From contig JBAYTR010000005.1 in assembly GCA_041675505.1 (NCBI GenBank), forward strand, positions 124,001 through 188,000: a DNA stretch of 64,000 bases, given 5' to 3'. This document shows positions 1 through 8,740 of this stretch, in pieces; the first letter of the stretch is position 1, and the number at the start of each line of letters is the position of its first letter. The DNA comes from JAGPCK01 sp041675505 (GTDB lineage: Bacteria; Bacteroidota; Bacteroidia; UKL13-3). Under the pieces are notes generated by a model. The model had not been told where the DNA came from, made no database searches, and was given only the letters and a program-made list of their open reading frames with translations. The position numbers and the translations under genes are program-made.

Positions 1-351
1 AATCGACAGAATCAATTGTTGGAAAAACAAAATAGTATTCAAAAAGGATATACAATCGCATCCCCAATCGCAGAGCAAAATACATTTTCTGACAGCACGA
101 ATCTTATCAATGCGATGAATATCGTAGCAGAACTTAAGATTGTAAAGGACAAAATGAAACTCATAGACAGTTCATCTAAAGGGCAAAGACACATCACATT
201 GGTACCAATGTTAGACGACCCAACGAATAATGTTTATTTAGTAAAAGTTGGCGAAGACAATGGAACCAATTTGGTGACATATTTTAACTTTTTAGTAGAC
301 GTTAACTCCAAGAGAATTATTAACCCAGACGGAAAACTTGAAGGACAATGA
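1..351 (+). CDS. hypothetical protein, 5' end cut by window edge
   Basis: The reading frame is open from base 1, so the gene starts to the left of the window; the first internal start-like codon (TTG at 16) is probably not the true start. About 116 C-terminal residues are visible, hydrophilic and without a membrane segment or a motif I recognise. The C-terminus (TYFNFLVDV, then RIINPDGKL) looks like the last strands of a small beta-rich domain, but I would not name a family. The gene is AT-rich compared with hbd further right and is followed directly by a hairpin element that continues to the next small gene. Confidence 0.6.
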   Translation, partial: NRQNQLLEKQNSIQKGYTIASPIAEQNTFSDSTNLINAMNIVAELKIVKDKMKLIDSSSKGQRHITLVPMLDDPTNNVYLVKVGEDNGTNLVTYFNFLVDVNSKRIINPDGKLEGQ

Positions 352-505
352 AAAAAAACTGGCTATAACAGCGCTTTTTGCGTTATAGCGGTGGATGTGC
401 GAATATGAACAGTAATACATCTAATAAACTTTGTGCGGGCAGAAAGTTTAATCTGCAAAATCCGCTTCTTCGCCAATCTCCAAAACGATATAGGTCATTT
501 CAAAG
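352..505 (+). repeat. hairpin-rich intergenic element, attC-like
   Basis: No gene fits this 154-bp gap. Just after the stop comes ACTGGCTATAACA, then a hairpin with GCTATAAC (362-369) facing GTTATAGC (382-389). A second hairpin has GCAGA (439-443) facing TCTGC (452-456) inside a weaker GCGG/CCGC pair. GCGAA and TTCGC form a further pair. CGATATAGG (486-494), 12 bp before the next ATG, looks like a degenerate form of the CGTTATAG core that precedes genes near 33.4 kb. Membership of the same family as the 33-36.6 kb elements is inferred from these shared short strings, not from full-length identity. Confidence 0.45.
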
Positions 506-1081
506 ATGAAAGAGAGACTAACGATAAACATAATATTTCTGTTGCTTTTCTGTAATGTTTACGGACAAAAATGGCATTTGAATCGCGTTGATAAAAGTTC
601 AAAATTCAAATATGAATATTGGTTTCACTTTGAAAACGAAGACGACACTTCCTCATACACTTTTAAAAAAAATAAAGGGAAATCTATATCAAATATTCAA
701 CTAACTGATAACAAAGGAGACTCTGTTGATTTTGCTTTTATCTGCATTAAGGATTTTGACAATGACACTATGTATAAAATTCTGACTGACTTCGATGGAC
801 TTGGACAACTAAAGTTGATGCCCGGAAGATACAGTATGGAAATATTAGCAGCAAACTACGACAAATTCTCGCTTGACTTTAGTATTTTGGATAATGAGTT
901 TTTTGATTTGAATGTAAAGCTTGGCTTAGCGCCAGAATTGGAGATTTATCAAATAAACTCTAAAACCGTTCTTAATGAAGGAGAGATTTTGGAAGTTATG
1001 AAATGTGTTAAGGAAAACAGGAAAGACTATTATAAAAAATGTTCCGACAATAAGAAATTTTATGTAAAAATGCACATATGA
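506..1081 (+). CDS. secreted hypothetical protein
   Basis: The 191-residue protein starts with a clear signal peptide (charged MKER, hydrophobic stretch to about residue 18, VYGQ cleavage region), so it is probably periplasmic or outer-membrane associated. Residues about 95-120 (DGLGQLKLMPGRYSMEI and following) resemble the 'F..L.PG.Y.I.' strand pattern of carboxypeptidase-regulatory-like domains, frequent in Bacteroidetes secreted proteins; this is a weak match. The C-terminus is lysine-rich and has no sorting domain. The gene is AT-rich and converges on hbd with a 13-bp gap. Function unknown. Confidence 0.65.
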   Translation: MKERLTINIIFLLLFCNVYGQKWHLNRVDKSSKFKYEYWFHFENEDDTSSYTFKKNKGKSISNIQLTDNKGDSVDFAFICIKDFDNDTMYKILTDFDGLGQLKLMPGRYSMEILAANYDKFSLDFSILDNEFFDLNVKLGLAPELEIYQINSKTVLNEGEILEVMKCVKENRKDYYKKCSDNKKFYVKMHI

Positions 1082-1094
1082 TTTCTGAAGCAGA

Positions 1095-1991
1095 TTAAGA
1101 CGTTTTCCTAAACTGCTCAGACACCACCAACTCTTTACTTCCTGAAGTGTATTTATAAAATCCTTCACCGGTTTTTACGCCCAGGTTTCCTGAAGTTACC
1201 ATGTTAACCAACAACGGGCAGGGAGCATATTTGGGGTTGCCGAATCCAGAGTGTAAAACATTCATGATGGCAAGGCAAACATCCAGCCCTATGAAATCAG
1301 CCAGTTGCAGCGGTCCCATGGGGTGAGCCATACCCAGTTTCATTACCGTATCAATTTCTTCCACACTGCCCACACCTTCATGCAGGGTAATGATAGCTTC
1401 GTTAATCATGGGCATCAATATGCGGTTGGCAATAAAGCCGGGGTAATCGTTAGATGCTGCGGGTATTTTACCTACTGCTTTGGAAAGGGTAAGAATAGTA
1501 TCCGTTACTTCTTTGGATGTTTTGTAACCGTTAATTACTTCCACCAGTTTCATTACAGGCACAGGGTTCATAAAGTGCATACCAATTACCTTATCCGGGC
1601 GCTGGGTTACTGAACCTATTTTGGTAATGGAAATAGAAGAGGTATTGGAAGCCAATATGCAATTGGCGGGAGCCAGTTTGTCCAGCTCGCGGAAAATGTT
1701 CAGTTTTATTTCAATGTTTTCAGTAGCGGCCTCTACTACCAGGTCAGCAGTTTTTACACCATCGGCCAACTGAGTGTGGGTAGTAATGTTTTGGAGGGTA
1801 GCTGCTTTTTGTTCTTCAGTTAATGAACCTTTGCTTACCTGACGGTCGAGGTTTTTTGCAATGGTAGCAATAGCCTTATCTAAGGCCGTTTGTTGTATGT
1901 CAACCAAAGAAACTGCATAGCCATGTTGCGCAAAAACGTGGGCAATGCCGTTGCCCATAGTACCTGATCCGATAACGGTTATATTCTTCAT
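1095..1991 (-). CDS. hbd: 3-hydroxybutyryl-CoA dehydrogenase
   Basis: The 298-residue length matches single-domain HBD/PaaH-type enzymes, which oxidise (S)-3-hydroxyacyl-CoA to 3-oxoacyl-CoA with NAD+ in butyrate or fatty-acid metabolism. The N-terminus has the Rossmann motif GSGTMGNGIAHVFAQHG (residues 8-24), followed by D31, which binds the NAD ribose. SNTSS (115-119), the catalytic His in GMHFMNPVP (H139) and the partner Glu in LVEVI (E151) are all present. The C-terminal dimerisation domain with HPMGPLQLADFIGLD is complete. The start is an ATG at 1991 with no credible extension. Cytoplasmic. It is transcribed alone, and the aminopeptidase gene follows upstream in the same direction with a 65-bp gap. 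Confidence 0.93.
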   Translation of the reverse strand: MKNITVIGSGTMGNGIAHVFAQHGYAVSLVDIQQTALDKAIATIAKNLDRQVSKGSLTEEQKAATLQNITTHTQLADGVKTADLVVEAATENIEIKLNIFRELDKLAPANCILASNTSSISITKIGSVTQRPDKVIGMHFMNPVPVMKLVEVINGYKTSKEVTDTILTLSKAVGKIPAASNDYPGFIANRILMPMINEAIITLHEGVGSVEEIDTVMKLGMAHPMGPLQLADFIGLDVCLAIMNVLHSGFGNPKYAPCPLLVNMVTSGNLGVKTGEGFYKYTSGSKELVVSEQFRKTS

Positions 1992-2056
1992 GTGTTACTG
2001 ATTATGCTGCAAAAGTATGTGTTGAGGGTTATTATATCAACTGCCAATTGTAATCC

Positions 2057-4396
2057 TTACTTGAGTATTATTTTTTCTGTAAAATTCACGTTTTCAGAGT
2101 TGCGCACCGATACGAAATACATACCCGCGGGTAAATGTGTTAAACTTATTTCGGCTGAGACAGCATTTTTGAGCGGAGCAACAGCGGCTACATTTCTTCC
2201 GGTAATGTCGCTTATGCAAACAAGAGCGGCATCCATATTTTCCCAGTTGATGTGTAAACGACCTTCGTTCGGGTTCGGAAATACGTTGATTTTGCGAGTT
2301 GGGGCGGGTGGAACAGAAGGCACTCCTAAGGAAATATCGTACATGCCCAAAGCATACTCCCCCTTTTTCAGGTTGTTGATGCGTATGTTACCGTACTTGT
2401 CGGTTTTGCTGCCGGTGGTTTTCACTATGTCGCTGTAAAGTTGCCAATCGCTGATGGCATTGGTACGGTAAAGCAGCACCAGACTATCTTCTGTCTTGCG
2501 GATAAAGGTGTGGTCGAGGTAACCTGTAGCACCGTAGTTCACCGGTTTACGGCCATCGTAGGTAATGTAAGCGGTGGCATTAAAATTACTTGGCCACCAA
2601 CCGTCAACGGTCCAGTAGCGGGAATTGGAAACATACAAGCCGGGTATTTTACAATAGTGCTGGTTGGCCGGATACCAGTGGTGTTCAACACGCACCAGGG
2701 CTGAATCGGCACAGGTGTTAATCTTTAAACGCATCAGGGCTTCTTCAAAATCTACGGAATCATTTTGGTACACTTCTTTGTTTTTTGCGGTGATGGAGAA
2801 GTTAAGCAACTCTTCAAAATTGATGGCCACAAATTCCACTTTGTCAGAGATAATACTCAAAGGTTGGTGGTTGTATACGCAGGTATCAAAACGTTTACGG
2901 TTGATGTCAAACCAGGTATAACAAAGCGGGAAGCTGTATGAACTGTATGAATTTCCCGGTGAAATCAAGTGATTAATACCCGGATAAAAATATGTTCTGG
3001 ATGATTCTCCCGGAACAAAGCGAACTGTCACATCTGGCAGTGTGCGGGCAGCGTACCAATAGTTATTGTTTGGAATACCCGGCATTATCATGTCGGCAAA
3101 TTGTTGTGCGTTCCAGTGAGCATAGGAAGGCAATGTTGAACTGGTACGAAAACGGTAGAGGTTGAAATCTTTTATTTTGTTAAGACTAAAAAATGATGCA
3201 CGGTAATTGTGTGCAATCACGGCTCCTTTCTTATAGCTGTGAGCCCCGTAAGTATATGCATGTGGCACACCCGATACGGCCCTGTAGTCGGTTTCCTGCA
3301 AGTGAGCAAAGTGCAGTACTTCTTTCAGATTTTCACGCACTGCTTTTTTAAATGCCTCTTTGCCGTACATGCGTTCAATAAATAAATGCTCGCAGTAAAC
3401 GGCCCATCCTTCATTGAGCCACATGTCGCTGGATGTAGCACAATTGTATAAACCACCAAACCAGCTGTGGGCAAATTCATGTGCCATCATGGTTTCATAA
3501 GTAAGGTTACCGTCAATGGCAAACAACGGATAAGCAATATTACCCGTGTGTTCCATGGCACCACCGTTAAAAGGAACAATGTTGTAACCGATACGGTCAA
3601 ACGGATAAGGCCCGAAAATATCTTCGTAAATAGCAATGGCACTGTCCATGTTTTTGAAAGAGGCGCGCATTCTGGCTGTGTCAGCAGGTAGTGCATACAA
3701 TTCTACGGGAATGTTTTTATTAGTCACCCGGCTTTTGTAAGTCCATTTTACAGCAGCATACGGGGCCACTGCAACGGAAACCAGGTACACGGGTGTGCGC
3801 CTTATTTCTTTCCAGTGCCAGGTGCTTAATCCGTTACCTATATCGGTTTTGCTTTGTAACAATCCGTTGCAATTGGCGGTTAAGTTATTCTCAGCAGTAA
3901 TGTAAAAATCGAAGGTAGCGCGTGATTTGAAATCATCGTAACAGGGAAACCATACCCGTCCAAAACTGTTGGGTTCAGCATCAAAACCTACGCCCATGTT
4001 AAAGGCATATACACCCGTAAAATAAAAGCCCCCCCATTTGCTATCACTTACGGGGTTACCGTGGTAATACACTCTGATTGTGGCGGTATTGCCTGTATTA
4101 AAATTGGATGCAGGTAAAATGCGCAAGGCGGTATCATTGTATTGATACGTAGCAACTGCATTATCCCACATAACGGAATCTACCTGCAGTTTTAGCAAAT
4201 CGAGGGTTACGTTTTGAATGTTGTTACTCTTACTCTTGACAGCAACATCTGTGTAGCCCGCAATGGTTTTATCCACCTGTTTAATGCGCAGGTGAATAGA
4301 GTAATGGGTAATGTCAACCAAATCAAGTCGTGATTGAGCCTGAGTGGTAATACAAAAAGCGACTAAGCTGAATAGGAAAAGAGTAGTTTTACGCAT
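2057..4396 (-). CDS. M1 family aminopeptidase with T9SS sorting domain
   Basis: I start this at the ATG at 4396, because it heads a signal peptide (MRKTTLFLFSLVAFCITTQAQ); the frame is open 14 codons further upstream. The 779-residue protein has an M1 N-terminal beta-sandwich, the exopeptidase motif GGAMEH (about 278-283), the zinc motif HEFAH (306-310) and the third ligand Glu in WLNEG (about E329). It should remove N-terminal residues from peptides. The last ~80 residues (INVFPNPNEGRLHI to EKIILK) form a T9SS type A sorting domain, so the enzyme is exported across the outer membrane and probably surface-attached or released. It is divergent from the methyltransferase gene at 4468. Confidence 0.92.
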   Translation of the reverse strand: MRKTTLFLFSLVAFCITTQAQSRLDLVDITHYSIHLRIKQVDKTIAGYTDVAVKSKSNNIQNVTLDLLKLQVDSVMWDNAVATYQYNDTALRILPASNFNTGNTATIRVYYHGNPVSDSKWGGFYFTGVYAFNMGVGFDAEPNSFGRVWFPCYDDFKSRATFDFYITAENNLTANCNGLLQSKTDIGNGLSTWHWKEIRRTPVYLVSVAVAPYAAVKWTYKSRVTNKNIPVELYALPADTARMRASFKNMDSAIAIYEDIFGPYPFDRIGYNIVPFNGGAMEHTGNIAYPLFAIDGNLTYETMMAHEFAHSWFGGLYNCATSSDMWLNEGWAVYCEHLFIERMYGKEAFKKAVRENLKEVLHFAHLQETDYRAVSGVPHAYTYGAHSYKKGAVIAHNYRASFFSLNKIKDFNLYRFRTSSTLPSYAHWNAQQFADMIMPGIPNNNYWYAARTLPDVTVRFVPGESSRTYFYPGINHLISPGNSYSSYSFPLCYTWFDINRKRFDTCVYNHQPLSIISDKVEFVAINFEELLNFSITAKNKEVYQNDSVDFEEALMRLKINTCADSALVRVEHHWYPANQHYCKIPGLYVSNSRYWTVDGWWPSNFNATAYITYDGRKPVNYGATGYLDHTFIRKTEDSLVLLYRTNAISDWQLYSDIVKTTGSKTDKYGNIRINNLKKGEYALGMYDISLGVPSVPPAPTRKINVFPNPNEGRLHINWENMDAALVCISDITGRNVAAVAPLKNAVSAEISLTHLPAGMYFVSVRNSENVNFTEKIILK

Positions 4397-4467
4397 ACTC
4401 AAAAATACACATTCCTGTTGGTTTTCTCTTCCTTTCACACTGTATATTTGTCGAAATACAAATTCAG

Positions 4468-5835
4468 TTGAGTTCCACTTTACCTGCTTCTTTTATTGAG
4501 CGCATTCAGCACCAGCTTCCCGTTGAAGGAGCCGCTTTACTGGCTGCATTGGATGAATCACCATCACTGGCCATACGTTTTAATCAAATGAAAAGAGCAG
4601 AAGTGGTTGAAACCTCACCCGTGCCTTGGTGCAAGGAAGGATATTACCTTTACGAGCGACCTGATTTTACGGCTGATCCTTTACTTCATGCAGGAGCCTA
4701 TTATGTGCAGGAGGCTTCTTCCATGTTTATTCAGTATGCTTTAAAGCAGGTAATGGATGTAACACAACCTTTAGTTGCACTTGATTTGTGTGCTGCGCCC
4801 GGAGGTAAATCCACTTTATTGCTGGATACGTTCTCGCCTGAAAGTTTGCTGGTGAGCAATGAGGTTATTCGAGCGCGGGCCAATATTCTGCGCGAGAACA
4901 TTGCCAAATGGGGCAGACCCAATGCAATTGTCACCAACAGCGACCCGAAAGCTTTTCAATCACTCACCAACTTTTTTGATGTGGTGCTGGTGGATGCTCC
5001 CTGTTCAGGTGAAGGCATGTTCAGAAAAGATAAAAAAGCACGTGACGAATGGAGCCCTGAGCACGTAAACCTTTGTGCAGCCAGGCAACAACGTATTCTG
5101 GCTGATGTGGCTGATACGGTAAAAGCAGGTGGAGTGCTACTTTACAGCACCTGTACCTTCAATGAAGAGGAGGATGAACAGCAGGTGAAACACTTGCTTT
5201 CTACCGGAGCATGGGAAAGTGTGCAACTGAACATACCTGCGGAATGGAACATTACGGAGACGCATTCGGAGACAGTTTTCGGGTATCATTTTTATCCCCA
5301 TAAAACCAAAGGAGAAGGTTTTTTTGTAAGTGTGCTGAGGCGCATTTCTAATACACAAGAAACACCTGAGCAGGAACGAAAAGCTCCTGCACCCGCTTTG
5401 TTACCAATAAAGGAACAATACAAACTCAACGGTTGGATAAAGGAGGTGAGTCATTTTGATTACATGTTGCTGAAAGATTTACTCGCAGCATTTCCCAAAG
5501 CGTGGACGGCTACGTATCAGTTGCTCAAGCAACACGTGCAGGTAGTTCAATGCGGAGTAACGGTGGGCAAACTGATGCGGGAGGAAGTAATACCGGCACA
5601 TGAGTTGGCGCTCAGCAGTATTTTGAGTGCCTCTGTAAACAAAGCAGAATTGAGCAGGGAACAGGCCATCACCTACCTTAAGAAAGGAAACCTGTTGCCT
5701 GAAGCTGACTGGCCCAAAGGCTGGGTGTTGATGTGTTACCGGCAGCATCCTTTGGGTTGGGCCAAGGTGCTCGATAGGCGACTTAATAATTATTACCCAA
5801 CAGAATGGCGCATTTTGAAAGACATTGAATTCTGA
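4468..5835 (+). CDS. RsmF-like rRNA cytosine-C5 methyltransferase
   Basis: This 455-residue NOL1/NOP2/Sun-family enzyme uses SAM to methylate C5 of cytosine in RNA. It shows the SAM site DLCAAPGGKSTLLL (about 106-119), the motif IV cysteine in DAPCSGEGMF (C179) and the catalytic motif VI cysteine in YSTCTFN (C229). The C-terminal half, ending in the HPLGWAKVLDRRLNNYYP block, is the PUA-like domain typical of RsmF rather than RsmB. The start is a TTG at 4468; the family N-terminus (LPASFIERI) begins right there, so a later ATG would cut it. The next lipoprotein ORF overlaps its stop. The exact target base cannot be read from sequence. Confidence 0.88.
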   Translation: MSSTLPASFIERIQHQLPVEGAALLAALDESPSLAIRFNQMKRAEVVETSPVPWCKEGYYLYERPDFTADPLLHAGAYYVQEASSMFIQYALKQVMDVTQPLVALDLCAAPGGKSTLLLDTFSPESLLVSNEVIRARANILRENIAKWGRPNAIVTNSDPKAFQSLTNFFDVVLVDAPCSGEGMFRKDKKARDEWSPEHVNLCAARQQRILADVADTVKAGGVLLYSTCTFNEEEDEQQVKHLLSTGAWESVQLNIPAEWNITETHSETVFGYHFYPHKTKGEGFFVSVLRRISNTQETPEQERKAPAPALLPIKEQYKLNGWIKEVSHFDYMLLKDLLAAFPKAWTATYQLLKQHVQVVQCGVTVGKLMREEVIPAHELALSSILSASVNKAELSREQAITYLKKGNLLPEADWPKGWVLMCYRQHPLGWAKVLDRRLNNYYPTEWRILKDIEF

Positions 5836-5849
5836 TGTACCTTTGGCCT

Positions 5850-6446
5850 ATGCGTTTTTTACTTGTTGTAATTGCAGTGTTCTTGTTATGGTCGTGCAAA
5901 AAAGAGTGCGACACCATGTATCACAAAGATGCTTTCCCCGCTCAGGAACAAGTGTGGTTACCTCAAGTGGTGCCTGCTGCCATAAGGTATGCTAAAGGTG
6001 CAGATACTGTGGAATACCTGAATACCGGAAAAAGAGAGGGCTGGGCATATCCTGAAACACAAACAAAGGAATGCGGAGATTTGTACTTCACTACTTTTCA
6101 TACTTACTCTTACAGTTCTCCTTCGCTCAGTCAACAACTCACCTATGAGTACAATGCACAAACGGGAGCCCGACTGCAAATTACGTTTGGCGGTTGGAGA
6201 TTTTATACTCCCTTAGGCGACAGCTCAGATGTGATCAGTATTTTCCAACCGGCAGATACTACTTACAAAAACATAGCCTACACGCAACTGGATTCTTTGG
6301 TAGTGGGCAGCACCATGTATAAGCCCGTGAAAGTAGTGGAAATGTTTACTTCCTCACCCGATGCCTTTCGCCTGTACATTGCCCCCGGTAAAGGCATTGT
6401 TCAATATGATTTAACCGATGGCTCTCAATGGAAATTAGTCAACTGA
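5850..6446 (+). CDS. lipoprotein, hypothetical
   Basis: The chosen ATG at 5850 gives a short type II signal peptide (MRFLLVVIAVFLLWSC) with the lipobox cysteine at residue 16. An in-frame ATG at 5835 overlaps the upstream TGA but adds only five residues. The mature part, about 180 residues, has no domain I recognise; strands such as LQITFGGWRFYTPLGDSS suggest a beta-rich fold. It is probably anchored in the inner or outer membrane facing the periplasm. It lies in a tight run with the methyltransferase before it and another lipoprotein after it (TGATG overlap at 6444-6448), which suggests cotranscription but not a shared role. Confidence 0.7.
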   Translation: MRFLLVVIAVFLLWSCKKECDTMYHKDAFPAQEQVWLPQVVPAAIRYAKGADTVEYLNTGKREGWAYPETQTKECGDLYFTTFHTYSYSSPSLSQQLTYEYNAQTGARLQITFGGWRFYTPLGDSSDVISIFQPADTTYKNIAYTQLDSLVVGSTMYKPVKVVEMFTSSPDAFRLYIAPGKGIVQYDLTDGSQWKLVN

Positions 6447-6913
6447 TGCGACAATATTTTGTAGTTTTATTTGCACTTTGTTTTGTTTTTTGTGGTAGTT
6501 CCTGCAATTCGGGTAATCAGTTAAAACAACTGGAGTGGATGCTGGGCAACTGGCAGTACGTAACCCCCGAAGGGACTTTTGTAGAGCAATGGCAAAAGAA
6601 TGAAGATGGCTTTAACGGCAACGGCTGGTACATCATTAAACAGGATACTGTATTTCATGAAAACTTGCAGGTAAGAGTGAAAAACGGAGGCATTTATTAC
6701 ATTGCTCAGGTGCAAGGACAAAATGCAGGCAAGCCGGTGGAGTTTATGCTCACGGGCATGGCTCAGCAACTGGTATTCGAAAACCCCTCACACGATTTTC
6801 CTAAAAAAATAACTTACGCCTTCCATGACGATGACCACATCACAGCTACCGTAGAAGGCATCGAAAAAGGCAAAAGCAGAATGGAAGAAATTAAATTGAC
6901 GAGAGTGAGGTAG
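6446..6913 (+). CDS. DUF6265-like lipoprotein
   Basis: The ATG at 6446 overlaps the previous stop (TGATG) and starts a lipoprotein signal (MRQYFVVLFALCFVFCGSSC, likely lipidated Cys at 20). The mature protein begins with WMLGNWQY and contains the block FENPSHDFPKKITY (about 111-124) and a final strand pair ending KGKSRMEEIKLTRV. These match my memory of DUF6265, a small lipocalin-like beta-barrel domain of unknown function. An in-frame upstream ATG (6428) would put six residues before the signal peptide and is less likely. It may bind a small hydrophobic ligand, by analogy only. Confidence 0.7.
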   Translation: MRQYFVVLFALCFVFCGSSCNSGNQLKQLEWMLGNWQYVTPEGTFVEQWQKNEDGFNGNGWYIIKQDTVFHENLQVRVKNGGIYYIAQVQGQNAGKPVEFMLTGMAQQLVFENPSHDFPKKITYAFHDDDHITATVEGIEKGKSRMEEIKLTRVR

Positions 6914-6933
6914 GTTGTTTTTAATTTTTTAAT

Positions 6934-6982
6934 TTGTATTTCATGTGCAGCTATTTTTTCTGCTACTTTATATGAAATACAA
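6934..6982. terminator. AT-rich bidirectional hairpin between convergent genes
   Basis: TTGTATTTCAT (6934-6944) faces its exact complement ATGAAATACAA (6972-6982), with GCAG...CTGC inside the loop and T runs on both sides. It lies between the stops of the lipoprotein (6913) and the ABC ATPase (6988), where a shared terminator is expected. Confidence 0.45.
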
Positions 6983-6987
6983 TTTCT

Positions 6988-7698
6988 CTAAGGCGCCTCC
7001 AATGGATCAGGTGTATTCACATAATCTTTTTCTACCACACCGTCACGCACACGCACAATGCGGTGGGCTCTGCGGGCAATGTCTTCTTCGTGGGTTACAA
7101 TAATAACTGTGTTTCCTTTTTGATGAATCTCTTCCAGCAACTTCATAATCTCATAGCTGGTTTTGGTATCGAGGTTACCTGTGGGCTCGTCAGCAAGAAT
7201 CATGGAAGGGGAGTTTACCAGTGCACGGGCAATGGCCACACGTTGTCTTTGCCCGCCTGAGAGTTCATTTGGTTTATGTAGCATGCGGTCGGCCAGACCT
7301 ACGTTGGTTAAGCTTTGTGTTGCGCGTTCCAAACGGGCCTCTTTTTTTACCCCGGCATACACCTGCGGTAAGGCTACGTTTTCTAAAGCACTTAAACGCG
7401 GCAGCAGGTTAAACGTTTGAAAGATGAATCCTATTTCCTTATTGCGTATTTCGGCCAATTCATTCTCGGTCATGTTGCTCACATTGGTACCGTTAAGAAT
7501 GTACGTACCGTTGCTGGGTGTATCCAAACAACCCAAAATATTCATGAGCGTTGATTTACCCGATCCCGATGGCCCCATGAGGGCAACGTATTCACCTTTG
7601 TTAATTTTAAGGTCAATGGAGCGCAGGGCATACACAGTTTCTGCACCAATCTGGTACACCTTCGCAATGCCGCTCAGACTGATTAGAGGTTCTTGCAT
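6988..7698 (-). CDS. ABC transporter ATP-binding protein, MacB/LolD type
   Basis: This 236-residue ATPase has Walker A GPSGSGKST (42-50), the signature LSGGQRQRVAIA (146-157), Walker B ILADEPTGNLD (167-177) and the switch His in VTHEED (H203). The GNLDTKTS string and the FNLLPRLSALENV Q-loop region are typical of the MacB/LolD/FtsE group, which power FtsX-like permeases in lipoprotein trafficking or efflux of peptides and drugs. No permease is adjacent; the MacB-like permease at the right edge of the window is about 56 kb away. The start ATG overlaps the gatC stop (TAATG), so translation is probably coupled to gatC. Confidence 0.88.
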   Translation of the reverse strand: MQEPLISLSGIAKVYQIGAETVYALRSIDLKINKGEYVALMGPSGSGKSTLMNILGCLDTPSNGTYILNGTNVSNMTENELAEIRNKEIGFIFQTFNLLPRLSALENVALPQVYAGVKKEARLERATQSLTNVGLADRMLHKPNELSGGQRQRVAIARALVNSPSMILADEPTGNLDTKTSYEIMKLLEEIHQKGNTVIIVTHEEDIARRAHRIVRVRDGVVEKDYVNTPDPLEAP

Positions 7699-7988
7699 TA
7701 TTTATCAAGAAATTTAGGCACTTTGAAATAGTCGGAATCTTTTTTAGGTGCATTTTTTAATGCTTCTTCCTGTGTGATGGTTTGGTGAACCTCATCTTCG
7801 CGCAACACATTTACTTCATTGCTCATAAAGATAAGCGGCTCCACGTTGGTAGTATCCAGCTCACTCAGTTTGTCTACAAAGGTTACAATCTTTCCCAAAT
7901 CCTGTTGGATTTTTGTCTTTTCCTCAGCAGAAAATTCCAGCTTGGCTAAGTTGGCCAGTTTATCTACCAGCTCGTTCGTAACTTCCAT
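7698..7988 (-). CDS. gatC: Asp/Glu-tRNA amidotransferase subunit C
   Basis: This 96-residue protein matches GatC, the small subunit that stabilises GatA in the GatCAB complex, which converts Glu-tRNA(Gln) and Asp-tRNA(Asn) to the amide forms. The N-terminal helix (LVDKLANLAKLEFSAEE), the middle LGKIVTFVDKLSELDT and the C-terminal FKVPKFLDK are the family landmarks. I use the ATG at 7988 rather than a TTG six bases upstream. The start lies inside the 3' end of plsC (29-bp overlap), and the stop overlaps the ABC ATPase start. gatA and gatB are not in the window. Confidence 0.9.
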   Translation of the reverse strand: MEVTNELVDKLANLAKLEFSAEEKTKIQQDLGKIVTFVDKLSELDTTNVEPLIFMSNEVNVLREDEVHQTITQEEALKNAPKKDSDYFKVPKFLDK

Positions 7989-8736
7989 GTTCAATCAATT
8001 TTGATTCAATAATACTAAAAACCTTTTGCTTCAACTCTTCCTCATCGTTCAAATTCAGACCAGCGGTGGGAATGGGACGATGAATGTACATATTCACTAC
8101 ACCCGGCCATCCTTCCCAGGTGCCGTTGTCAGGCAAATGGTACCAGTTGTCGGCCAGTGTAACGGGCAAAATCTCTATGTTGTTTTCTATAGCCAAACGA
8201 AAGGGTCCTGTTTTAAACTTGCCCAACTTTGGTGCATGTGCAGGTATAGTTCCTTCCGGGTAAACAACCAAACTGCGTTTTCCGTGTTTTAACTGTTCGG
8301 CTGCTTTCAAAAAAGCTTTGTGAGAGGCGGTGGCGCTTTTGCGGTTAACAGCAATGTCAATAGTGTGAAAAAAACGCCCGAATAAAGGCACTTTGGTTAG
8401 CTCTTGCTTGGCCATGTAACTCAAATCATTCGGTATGCCGCAGGTAAGGCTGGGTATATCCATGTAAGACGAATGATTGGACACAATGATGTAGGTTTTT
8501 TTAAGATTCAGCCGCTGTTCAAAATGCCGTTTAAGGTACATGCCTGTATTGAAGAACAGCACCCATCCCCATATTTTACGACAGAAGTGAGCGTACTTGT
8601 ATGTTTTGGGGTGGCTCAGGAAAATCAGAAAAAACGGATACAGCGGGAAAAAGATAAACGCGAGGTTAAAGTAAAACCAGGCGCCCCATATTTTGCGCAG
8701 CACTTTTCTTACGGACAAGGGCTGTTGATGCGCCAT
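7960..8736 (-). CDS. plsC: 1-acyl-sn-glycerol-3-phosphate acyltransferase
   Basis: The 258-residue protein carries the acyltransferase motifs NHSSYMD (87-93, catalytic H88 and D93) and YPEGT (159-163). Its hydrophobic N-terminal segment (about 20-45) anchors it to the inner membrane. PlsC adds the second acyl chain to lysophosphatidic acid to make phosphatidic acid for phospholipids. Substrate assignment rests on family and motif, and related lyso-ornithine acyltransferases cannot be ruled out. It begins 4 bp after pyrE and overlaps gatC by 29 bp, so pyrE-plsC-gatC-ABC is probably one transcript. Confidence 0.85.
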   Translation of the reverse strand: MAHQQPLSVRKVLRKIWGAWFYFNLAFIFFPLYPFFLIFLSHPKTYKYAHFCRKIWGWVLFFNTGMYLKRHFEQRLNLKKTYIIVSNHSSYMDIPSLTCGIPNDLSYMAKQELTKVPLFGRFFHTIDIAVNRKSATASHKAFLKAAEQLKHGKRSLVVYPEGTIPAHAPKLGKFKTGPFRLAIENNIEILPVTLADNWYHLPDNGTWEGWPGVVNMYIHRPIPTAGLNLNDEEELKQKVFSIIESKLIEHGSYERAGR

Positions 8737-8740
8737 ACGT

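Noticed and set aside
6988..7698. Pairing of the MacB/LolD-type ATPase with the MacB-like permease at the right edge
   Set aside because: They are about 56 kb apart on the window with unrelated operons around each; no sequence evidence links them.
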